Shown here piece by piece: positions 57,801-64,000 of a DNA stretch of 64,000 nucleotides. The DNA is from Limnohabitans sp. Its GTDB lineage: Bacteria; Pseudomonadota; Gammaproteobacteria; Burkholderiales; Burkholderiaceae_C. The notes under the pieces are model-generated. The model did no database searches. It was not told where the DNA came from and was given only the letters and a program-made list of their open reading frames with translations. The stretch spans positions 17,314-81,313 of the forward strand of contig SHXD01000004.1 in assembly GCA_009693505.1 (NCBI GenBank). Reading direction: 5' to 3'. Position numbers and translations under genes: made by a program. Each line of letters starts with the position of its first letter. Within the stretch, counting starts at the first letter, position 1.

Positions 57801-58745
57801 ATGAACATTCACCACCCAGAAATCGTTGTCACCTCGCGCATTCCCCCATTCCTAACAACGGGCTTGCAAGAAAAATTTGTGGTCCATGAGCGTGATCACA
57901 TTCGCGATCGCCAAGTTTTTGGCCGTGTGCGTGCCTTGGTGGGGGGCGGCGAGTCTAAAATTGATGGGAGCTACATGGCCCTGTTTCCTGCTTTGGAAAT
58001 GATTTCAGTGTGTGGTGTAGGTTATGACGGCATCGATGTTGCGGCTGCTAAAAAGCGCGGCATCATGGTCACACACACGCCTGAAGTGCTGAACGACGAT
58101 GTGGCCGATTTGGCCTTGGGCTTGTTGTTGTCAGTGGCTCGCAAAATTCCCGCTGCCGATCGCTTCACCCGCAACGCCGATTGGTTGGATGGTCCTTTCC
58201 AACTCACTCGCAAACTCACTGGCGCCAAGTTAGGCATTGTGGGCATGGGCCGAATTGGCCAAGCCATTGCCAAACGCGCAGCTGCATTTGACATGGTCAT
58301 CAGCTACACCACGCGCAACCAACGCTCTGATGTGCCTTACAAGTATGTGCCCCATGTGATTGCTTTGGCGGCTGAGGTTGATTTCATGGTCGTGATCACA
58401 CCAGGTGGCGCCGCCACCAAAAATCTGATCAACGCCGAAGTGCTCAAGGCTTTGGGGCCGCAGAGTTTCTTGGTCAATGTGGCGCGCGGCTCTGTGGTCG
58501 ATCAAGTGGCCCTCATTGAAGCCTTGCAAAAGAAATTGATTGCTGGCGCAGGCCTCGATGTTTACGTCGATGAACCCAATGTGCCTGCTGAGTTAAGAAA
58601 GCTCGACAACGTGGTGCTGACCCCTCACATTGCCAGTGCCACCGTTGAAACACGCAAGGCCATGTCGGCCTTGGCTTTGGCCAATTTGGAGGCTCACATG
58701 GCCGGGCAGCCCGTTCTAAGCCCTGTGCCTGAATGTCGAACTTGA
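57801..58745 (+). CDS. 2-hydroxyacid dehydrogenase (glyoxylate/hydroxypyruvate reductase-like)
   Basis: A 314-residue D-isomer-specific dehydrogenase. The NAD(P) motif is GIVGMGRIGQAIAKRA, and the catalytic Arg, Glu and His lie in NVARGSVVD, VDEPNVP and TPHIASAT. The closest group is GhrB/GRHPR-type, reducing glyoxylate, hydroxypyruvate or similar. The ATG at 57801 has AGGAGA ten bases upstream; the longer upstream frame would cross the hairpin and is rejected. It starts an operon with the GntR and cupin genes. Confidence 0.9.
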   Translation: MNIHHPEIVVTSRIPPFLTTGLQEKFVVHERDHIRDRQVFGRVRALVGGGESKIDGSYMALFPALEMISVCGVGYDGIDVAAAKKRGIMVTHTPEVLNDDVADLALGLLLSVARKIPAADRFTRNADWLDGPFQLTRKLTGAKLGIVGMGRIGQAIAKRAAAFDMVISYTTRNQRSDVPYKYVPHVIALAAEVDFMVVITPGGAATKNLINAEVLKALGPQSFLVNVARGSVVDQVALIEALQKKLIAGAGLDVYVDEPNVPAELRKLDNVVLTPHIASATVETRKAMSALALANLEAHMAGQPVLSPVPECRT

Positions 58746-58794
58746 GCCTCATTTCAAGTACATCCTTTTTCAGCATAATTGACCTTCGCTTCGA

Positions 58795-59538
58795 ATGATC
58801 AAAAACGTTCATGGCAACACGGTTGACTTTATTGGCGAGGCCATCGTAGGCGGTAAGTACCCCGTGGGCGGCAGCTTGCCGCCTGAGCCTGTTCTGTGCG
58901 AACAATTGGGTGTCAGTCGAACCGTGATTCGGGAGTCAGTGAAATCCTTGGTGGCCAAGGGTCTCATTTTTACTGGCCCCAAGGTCGGTACCCGAGTCTT
59001 GCCAGAGGAGCAATGGAATTGGTTTGACCCTGATGTCATTGCGTGGCAAGCCAAAGCCGGACTGACAGCCGAATTTTTGCGCGACCTTCAGGAACTGCGC
59101 AAAGTGGTAGAGCCAGCTGCTGTGCGCTTGGCAGCAGAGCGCGCCACCGCAGCCGACATTGACGTTGTGTCTGCCGCTTATGTCGGCATGAAAAAAGCCA
59201 TCGAAGAGGGCGGTGACTACGTCACCCACGACATGCACTTTCACACAGGCATGTTGGTGGCTTCGCACAACCGAATGATTGTGCAGATGAGTAAGGCTTT
59301 AGGGGCTTTGCTTCGAACCAGTTTTGAAATTTCAACGGCGCGCAAAGATGCGCCTAAAGCAGCTCTGCCTTTGCACAAGGCCGTGCTGAATGCTGTCATC
59401 GCCAAGAATCCAGACAAGGCTGAAAAAGCCATTCGTGTTTTGATTGAAGGTGCGCACCAAGACATGGAGCATGTTTTAAACTCACGCAAAAAATTGCCCA
59501 GCCTGTCGGGCCCCGCAAAACTGATCAAAGCGCCCTGA
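58795..59538 (+). CDS. GntR/FadR family transcriptional regulator
   Basis: A 247-residue regulator. The N-terminal winged helix has GGSLPPEPVLCEQLGVSRTVIRESVKSLVAKGL, and the FCD domain follows from residue about 95, with the metal/ligand histidine region FHTGMLVASHN. It most likely senses a sugar acid and represses the flanking catabolic genes; the palindrome at 57685 is its probable site. It lies 49 bases after the dehydrogenase gene. Confidence 0.92.
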   Translation: MIKNVHGNTVDFIGEAIVGGKYPVGGSLPPEPVLCEQLGVSRTVIRESVKSLVAKGLIFTGPKVGTRVLPEEQWNWFDPDVIAWQAKAGLTAEFLRDLQELRKVVEPAAVRLAAERATAADIDVVSAAYVGMKKAIEEGGDYVTHDMHFHTGMLVASHNRMIVQMSKALGALLRTSFEISTARKDAPKAALPLHKAVLNAVIAKNPDKAEKAIRVLIEGAHQDMEHVLNSRKKLPSLSGPAKLIKAP

Positions 59539-59567
59539 TCGAATTCATTTTTAAAAATCCTTGAATC

Positions 59568-59951
59568 ATGACAAATTTCACCAAAGTAGTGCTGTTCACC
59601 GACACCGATGGCAAGGCAAGGTTTAAAGAAGAAACCATGACCATGGGCGAGGGCACTGTGCAAAGTCAGTTGACCGAAGTTTTCTCAGCTGAGGGCTATC
59701 AACTTCGCTACAGTCCGGTCGGATTTCGGAGTCAATTTCATGTCACGGGCAAGCCTCAGTGGGTCTTCATTTTGTCTGGAAAAATGGAAATTGGTTTGCA
59801 AGATAGTAGCTCGCGTGTGTTCTCTGCAGGTGAACATTTTTACTCTGCTGACACCTTACCTGCAGGGGCAAGTTTTGATCCTGCTGTGCATGGACACTGG
59901 AGCCGACAGGTCGGGGAAGAACCCTTGCGAACTTTGTTCCTCAAGGATTAA
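59568..59951 (+). CDS. Cupin-domain protein
   Basis: A 127-residue protein with a single cupin-like beta barrel: QFHVTGKPQWVFILSGKMEIGLQD is the first cupin motif, though it keeps only some metal ligands, and AGEHFYSADTLPAG resembles the second. Such proteins often act as sugar epimerases, dioxygenases or small-ligand binders. It is the third gene after the dehydrogenase and regulator, 29 bases on, so may serve the same sugar-acid pathway. Function unknown. Confidence 0.75.
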   Translation: MTNFTKVVLFTDTDGKARFKEETMTMGEGTVQSQLTEVFSAEGYQLRYSPVGFRSQFHVTGKPQWVFILSGKMEIGLQDSSSRVFSAGEHFYSADTLPAGASFDPAVHGHWSRQVGEEPLRTLFLKD

Positions 59952-59971
59952 TCCGACACCTTGAGAGGCAT

Positions 59972-60586
59972 TCAGTTTGACGGTCGATGCAGTTTAAACA
60001 GCTGTTCTGGCCCAATTGAAAAATAGTCGGCAGGGCCACCACCGCGAAGCACGTGCTGTGCATTGGCTGTGTCGTATATGCCATTGTTCAAGAGCTTCTC
60101 ATCGATGTGAACACCAATCACTTCACCAAAAACCATCCAGGTTTGAAGAGATTCACCTTGCAAATTTTTCATTTGCAAAATTTCGGTGCACCGGCATTCA
60201 AAACTCACAGGACTCTCGGCCACACGGGGCACCTTGACCAATCGGGACGATGCTGTTGACAGTCCTGAGATTTCAAATTCATTGACTTCAGGGGGAACCG
60301 CTTTGCAGGACTGGTTCATGGCTTCAACTTGCGGGCGCGTGACCAGGTTCCATACAAACTCCCCAGTAGCCTCAATGTTGTTGAGTGAATCTTTGCGCCC
60401 AATGCTGGAGAAGCCAATGAGTGGCGGTATGTAATTGAAGGCATTGAAGAAACTGTAGGGCGCTAAATTCAAGACGCCATCAGCGCTTTGCGAAGAGACC
60501 CAACCAATAGGGCGAGGGCCCACAATGGCATTGAAGGGATCGTGTGGAAGTTGGTGTCCAAGGCGGGGTTCGTAAAAATAAGTCAT
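59972..60586 (-). CDS. Flavin reductase-like FMN-binding protein
   Basis: A 204-residue flavoprotein of the flavin-reductase-like/NTAB family. IVGPRPIGWVSSQSADGVLNLAPYSFFNAF is the FMN-binding start. It probably reduces or carries FMN/FAD with NAD(P)H. It starts 3 bases after the photolyase stop, so it may reduce the photolyase flavin or be an independent enzyme. Coupling is inferred from the gene spacing. Confidence 0.85.
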   Translation of the reverse strand: MTYFYEPRLGHQLPHDPFNAIVGPRPIGWVSSQSADGVLNLAPYSFFNAFNYIPPLIGFSSIGRKDSLNNIEATGEFVWNLVTRPQVEAMNQSCKAVPPEVNEFEISGLSTASSRLVKVPRVAESPVSFECRCTEILQMKNLQGESLQTWMVFGEVIGVHIDEKLLNNGIYDTANAQHVLRGGGPADYFSIGPEQLFKLHRPSN

Positions 60587-60589
60587 TCT

Positions 60590-62131
60590 TCAAATATAAC
60601 TGCTGGTGAGTAATTTCGCTTGCGCTGCGATGGCGCCTCGCTCTTCATTCGAAAGTCGATTGAGATTTTTAAGCTGCATGAGCATGCGCGGATTTTTGGC
60701 CAATGCATCGACATGTCGGTTCAGGTAGTCCCAATAAAGGGTAGTGAATGGACAAGCATTTTCGCCGACCGACACGCCAGGATTGAAACGGCAAGTTTTA
60801 CAGTGGTTGCTCATTCGGTCAATGTACTTGCCGCTGGCCACATAGGGTTTGCTGGCCATCACGCCGCCATCTGCAAACTGGCTCATGCCCAAAGTATTGG
60901 GAAGTTCAACCCATTCCACCGCATCCACATAAACACCCAAGTACCAGGCATGAACTTCTTTGGGAACAACGCCCAGCAACAGCGCATAAAGACCCGTGAC
61001 CATCAAGCGTTGAATGTGGTGGGCATAGCCGTGGTTCAGCGTTTGAGAAATGGCGTCTCGCAAGCAAGCCATTTCTGTGTCACCCGTCCAGTAAAACGCG
61101 GGCAACTGTGCTGAGGCCTGCATTTCATTGCGCTCTAAATACTCGGGCATTTGCGTCCAGTAGATGCCGCGCACGTATTCTCGCCATCCTAAAATTTGAC
61201 GAATAAAACCTTCCACAGCAGGCAGTGGGGCATGACCCTGTTCATAGGCTTTTTCTGCAGCACTGACCACTTCTTTGGGATTGAGCAGTTTCAAATTCAA
61301 GGCGCTGGCAATGTGCGAGTGGTAAAGCCAAACCTCACCCTCCCACATCGCATCTTGGTACAGGCCAAAGGAGGGCAATCGATGCTGAATGAAACTGTCA
61401 AGTGCTTCAAGGGCTTGCGTGCGTGTGACGGGCCAGCCAAAGCTGTTCAAAGTGCCAGGATTTGCAGCCAGCTTCTCATTGACCAAGTTCATCACATCTT
61501 GTGTGATGCTGTCGGGTTCAAATCGCAAGGGTTTGGGCAACAAGCCCGGGCCTGACTTGCCAAAGCTGCCACGGTTTTCTTCGTCAAAGTTCCACTGACC
61601 GCCAATGGGTTTTTTACCGTCCATCAAAATACCAGTTTTTTGACGCAACTCACGGTAGAAAAATTCTTGGCGCAATTGTTTGCGGCCCTTGGCGTGCTCT
61701 GCAAAGTCACGCACTGTGCTAAAGAAGTGCGCGTCATCCCGAACGTCCAATGTCAAGTCATTATTTTTAGCCACGGCTCGCAAGCTTTGCAAAACTCGCC
61801 ATTCCCCAGGCGCTGTCATGAGCAGTTTTTGCGGCCTTATTTGTTGGATGGCTTTGTCGAGTTCGCCCGCCAAGGTACCCGTGTTGTCTGAGTCGTCTAG
61901 CTGGGTGTAGATGAGTGGCCATGCTTTGGCTTTGATGGTTTCGGCAAAGTGGCGCATGGCACTGAGAAACAAAGTGCTACGCTGTTTGGAAGAGGCGACA
62001 TGGGTTGACTCTTCCATCACTTCAGCCATCCAAATGATGTCTTGTGTGGGGTCAAAGTCAGCCAAGGCTGTTGAATCTAGGTTCAGTTGATCACCCAAGA
62101 TCAAGACCAAATGACGAAGTGATTTAACCAT
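60590..62131 (-). CDS. Iron-sulfur bacterial cryptochrome/photolyase (FeS-BCP)
   Basis: A 513-residue protein of the photolyase-related group that repairs (6-4) photoproducts using FAD, a lumazine antenna and a [4Fe-4S] cluster (PhrB of Agrobacterium). LVLILGDQLNLDS opens the antenna domain. Four cysteines, C356, C444, C447 and C460, are spaced 88, 3 and 13 residues apart, exactly as C350, C438, C441 and C454 in PhrB. GVMASKPYVASGKYIDRMSN holds the FAD-site segment. Its start overlaps the end of the DUF2256 gene by 8 bases. Confidence 0.94.
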   Translation of the reverse strand: MVKSLRHLVLILGDQLNLDSTALADFDPTQDIIWMAEVMEESTHVASSKQRSTLFLSAMRHFAETIKAKAWPLIYTQLDDSDNTGTLAGELDKAIQQIRPQKLLMTAPGEWRVLQSLRAVAKNNDLTLDVRDDAHFFSTVRDFAEHAKGRKQLRQEFFYRELRQKTGILMDGKKPIGGQWNFDEENRGSFGKSGPGLLPKPLRFEPDSITQDVMNLVNEKLAANPGTLNSFGWPVTRTQALEALDSFIQHRLPSFGLYQDAMWEGEVWLYHSHIASALNLKLLNPKEVVSAAEKAYEQGHAPLPAVEGFIRQILGWREYVRGIYWTQMPEYLERNEMQASAQLPAFYWTGDTEMACLRDAISQTLNHGYAHHIQRLMVTGLYALLLGVVPKEVHAWYLGVYVDAVEWVELPNTLGMSQFADGGVMASKPYVASGKYIDRMSNHCKTCRFNPGVSVGENACPFTTLYWDYLNRHVDALAKNPRMLMQLKNLNRLSNEERGAIAAQAKLLTSSYI

Positions 62132-62303
62132 GTTGGATGTTTCCTTGAGGAACTGCAGATTTTTTCTTTCTGCATGCTTCAGAGCAGTATAAAACCTGGT
62201 CCCAATTTTTGGCCCAAGCTTTGCGCCAGGTCATGTCCCGACCGCACACGGTGCAGGGCTTGCTAGGTAGGCTTTGTTTGTTGCCTTTGAACGAGGTCTT
62301 CAT
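62124..62303 (-). CDS. DUF2256 small zinc-ribbon protein
   Basis: A 59-residue protein starting MKTSFKGNKQSLPSKPC. Four cysteines in CTVC and CSEAC form a zinc ribbon, and the MTWRKAWAKNWDQVLYCSEAC core is the DUF2256 signature. The family is known beside photolyase-related genes, but its function is not known. The ATG at 62303 is the only start that keeps both cysteine pairs. Its end overlaps the photolyase start by 8 bases, so the two are translated together. Confidence 0.9.
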   Translation of the reverse strand: MKTSFKGNKQSLPSKPCTVCGRDMTWRKAWAKNWDQVLYCSEACRKKKSAVPQGNIQHG

Positions 62304-62393
62304 GGGGCTATTGTGGACGGAAGGTGCAGAGCGTTGCAGGCATGTTCGATAATGTCCCTACCCCACTGACCTGACCCGTTTGGTTTTTCCATC

Positions 62394-62678
62394 ATGCCTA
62401 AATCACTTGAAACTTCATTGACCCTCAGCCCTGGGGATGTGTCCGCCGTGATTCAAATGGCATGGGAAGATCGCACCACCTTTGAGACGATCTTTGAAAG
62501 AACGGGCGTGACAGAACCCGGCGTGATCAAAATCATGCGCGCCGAACTCAGTTCGCGTTCTTTTAAAATGTGGCGCGCCAGAATGCGGGGCAGGGTGACC
62601 AAGCACCGTGAACTGCGCAGCCCCGACATGAGGTTCGATGACCGGACCATTGCCGATCACAGGCGTGCTAATTGCTAA
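62394..62678 (+). CDS. TIGR03643 (DUF2805) family protein
   Basis: A 94-residue basic protein: VSAVIQMAWEDRTTFETIFERTGVTEPGVIKIMRAELSSRSFKMWRARMRGR contains a likely helix-turn-helix and the family's RSFKMWR motif. The family often occurs beside FeS-BCP and DUF2256 genes; it lies divergently 90 bases from DUF2256 here. It could be a DNA-binding partner or regulator of the module. Function unknown. Confidence 0.85.
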   Translation: MPKSLETSLTLSPGDVSAVIQMAWEDRTTFETIFERTGVTEPGVIKIMRAELSSRSFKMWRARMRGRVTKHRELRSPDMRFDDRTIADHRRANC

Positions 62679-62689
62679 TTGACTTCTGA

Positions 62690-64000
62690 TCAGCGACCGA
62701 AAGATCGGCCGCCACCATTACCGCCTCCGTAGCCACCGCCACCGCCACCACTTCGGCGTCCTCCGCCACCGCCATTACCTCCACCAAATCCACCACCACC
62801 GCCACCACCATTACGGCGCGGACCGCCGCGGCCACTGCCAGCCAAGCTGTCGATGCTGGTACGAGTTGGATCGGGTTGGCCGCTACCGCCACCGCTGTTG
62901 CGGCGAGGCGCACCTTGACGTGCAAATTGATTGGTCATAAGCGGGTCGATGTGACGTGGCAACTCATCACCACGGGGACCGTGGTCATGGTCTCTGTCCA
63001 TGTTGCGGTCGTTGGGTCTGTCATTGGGACGTTCGTTTCGACGATCGCCGCGCTCATTGAAACGATCTGATGGTACGCCCTCAAAACTTCTTTCGCCGCG
63101 ATCCTGACGATCAGTGCGTGGGCCCTGTGCAGGACCACCGCGACGTGAAGGAGGGGGGCCATTGCGTGAGCGACCAGCGCCACCTTCAGGGCGCGCTTGG
63201 CCACCGCCATGGCCGCCAGAGCGACCCCCACGGGCACCACCACCGCCTTCACCGGCAGCACCTTTGGTTTCGCGAATGCGTTGCATCATGTCAGAGCGCG
63301 CTGCTTTGGCCGCAGCTTGCATCACATCACGGCTTGGTGGACGGCCTGCACCGCCCCACAAAGTTTGACGCCCCATTGCAATAGGCTCAGGCTTCTCGCC
63401 TGGTTCAGGTCCAAAGCCTTCCAAAATTTGCACTGGAATTTCTTGTTTGGTGAAGCGCTCGATTTCCATCATGAAGCCTTCTTCGTCCAAGCAAACCAAA
63501 CTTACCGCTTCACCGCTAGCGCCGGCGCGACCTGTACGGCCGATGCGGTGCACGTAATCTTCAGACACATTGGGAATTTCATAATTCACGACATGGGGCA
63601 AGTCTTCAATGTCAATGCCGCGGGCTGCAATGTCGGTGGCGACCAAGACGCGAATGTCGCCACTCTTGAATCCAGCCAAAGCTTGGGTACGAGCTGTTTG
63701 GCTCTTGTTGCCATGCAATGCCACGGACTTGACACCATTTTTGGTCAGGTAGTCAGCCACGTTGTTGGCGCCAAACTTGGTGCGTGTGAAAACCAGAACT
63801 TGACTCCAGTTGTGCTGGTTGATGATGTGCACCAACACTTCTTTTTTCTTGCCACGACCCACTGGGTGAATGACTTGAGAGATGCGTTGCACCGTGGTGT
63901 TGCTGGGCGTGACTTGAATGCTCTGTGGGTTCTTTAAAAGCGTGGCAGCCAGGTCCCGAATTTCATCGCTGAAGGTGGCTGAGAACAACAAGCTTTGTTT
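62690..64000 (-). CDS. DEAD-box RNA helicase, RhlE-like (partial, 5' end outside window)
   Basis: The C-terminal 436 or so residues of a helicase; the start lies beyond the right edge. Motif III (SATFS), and motifs IV-VI ([31 protein letters not shown]) of the second RecA domain are complete. The tail from about 230 residues before the end is rich in Arg, Gly, Asp and Asn with RGG-like repeats and ends in GGGRSFGR, a low-complexity RNA-binding tail typical of RhlE in Burkholderiales. It acts in rRNA maturation or RNA turnover, especially in the cold. Confidence 0.92.
   Translation of the reverse strand, partial: KQSLLFSATFSDEIRDLAATLLKNPQSIQVTPSNTTVQRISQVIHPVGRGKKKEVLVHIINQHNWSQVLVFTRTKFGANNVADYLTKNGVKSVALHGNKSQTARTQALAGFKSGDIRVLVATDIAARGIDIEDLPHVVNYEIPNVSEDYVHRIGRTGRAGASGEAVSLVCLDEEGFMMEIERFTKQEIPVQILEGFGPEPGEKPEPIAMGRQTLWGGAGRPPSRDVMQAAAKAARSDMMQRIRETKGAAGEGGGGARGGRSGGHGGGQARPEGGAGRSRNGPPPSRRGGPAQGPRTDRQDRGERSFEGVPSDRFNERGDRRNERPNDRPNDRNMDRDHDHGPRGDELPRHIDPLMTNQFARQGAPRRNSGGGSGQPDPTRTSIDSLAGSGRGGPRRNGGGGGGGFGGGNGGGGGRRSGGGGGGYGGGNGGGRSFGR

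Noticed and set aside
59940..59965. CTCAAGG/CCTTGAG inverted repeat between the cupin and flavin reductase genes
   Set aside because: Seven-base stem with a 12-base loop and no T tract; too weak to call a terminator.
1..64000. CRISPR arrays, tRNA or rRNA genes, insertion sequences and prophage
   Set aside because: Gaps are short, no spaced repeats, transposase or integrase motifs or RNA gene signatures were seen by eye; a tRNA scan was not possible.

Overview
The window reads as ordinary chromosome from a betaproteobacterium of the order Burkholderiales, most likely family Comamonadaceae (a Limnohabitans, Polaromonas or Rhodoferax-like freshwater bacterium). This is inferred from the fused aroA-cmk gene, the block gyrA-serC-pheA-tyrA-aroA/cmk-rpsA-ihfB-lapA-lapB next to ompA-ubiG-gph, the many TRAP and Bug-type solute-binding proteins, and a middling GC content. 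I saw no rRNA, tRNA, CRISPR array, insertion sequence or prophage. Nearly all DNA is coding, and many neighbouring genes are joined by ATGA or GTGA overlaps.

Layout. (1) 1-7272, minus strand: a TAXI-type TRAP uptake system, then the three subunits of a molybdenum hydroxylase of the 'form II CO dehydrogenase' type in the order S-L-M, then a truncated MoxR-type AAA ATPase. (2) 7329-15401: a fluoride channel, a 348-base stretch that may hold a decayed gene, an Asp/Glu/hydantoin-racemase-family gene, a second three-gene TRAP transporter, and a divergent 1213-residue HyuA-HyuB (5-oxoprolinase type) fusion. Together these look like uptake and ring-opening of a cyclic amide. (3) 15432-29936: the housekeeping block, with a ComEA-like protein, LapB/LapA, IHF-beta, ribosomal protein S1, AroA-Cmk, TyrA, PheA, SerC and GyrA on the minus strand and an OmpA-like lipid/peptidoglycan anchor, UbiG and Gph on the plus strand. 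(4) 30124-39669: an alpha/beta hydrolase, two orphan Bug receptors, a divergent RlmN/Cfr-family radical SAM protein, a PhzS-like flavin monooxygenase, a DMT exporter, Ogt, phosphomannomutase and Kdo transferase WaaA. (5) 39683-47123: a TetR-controlled RND efflux operon that also carries pcm, a rhodanese and tolC. (6) 47250-53227: glutaryl-CoA dehydrogenase, MsrA, a small His/Cys-rich exported protein, a ZnuD-like TonB receptor, PdxH, ChaC and GloA. (7) 53310-59951: a sugar-acid catabolic locus (dehydratase, DenD-like dehydrogenase, DgoK, DgoA, and divergently a 2-hydroxyacid dehydrogenase, a GntR/FadR regulator and a cupin) with a visible promoter, an operator-like palindrome and a terminator-like hairpin in the leader. 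(8) 59972-62678: a light-dependent repair module made of an iron-sulfur bacterial photolyase (FeS-BCP), a DUF2256 zinc-ribbon peptide, a flavin reductase and a divergent TIGR03643 protein. (9) 62690-64000: the C-terminal part of a DEAD-box RNA helicase (RhlE type) with an Arg/Gly-rich tail.

The least understood pieces are the FeS-BCP module, the RlmN-like paralogue next to a Bug receptor and hydrolase, the TAXI-TRAP/form II hydroxylase locus, and the small His/Cys protein translationally coupled to msrA and upstream of a ZnuD-like receptor.
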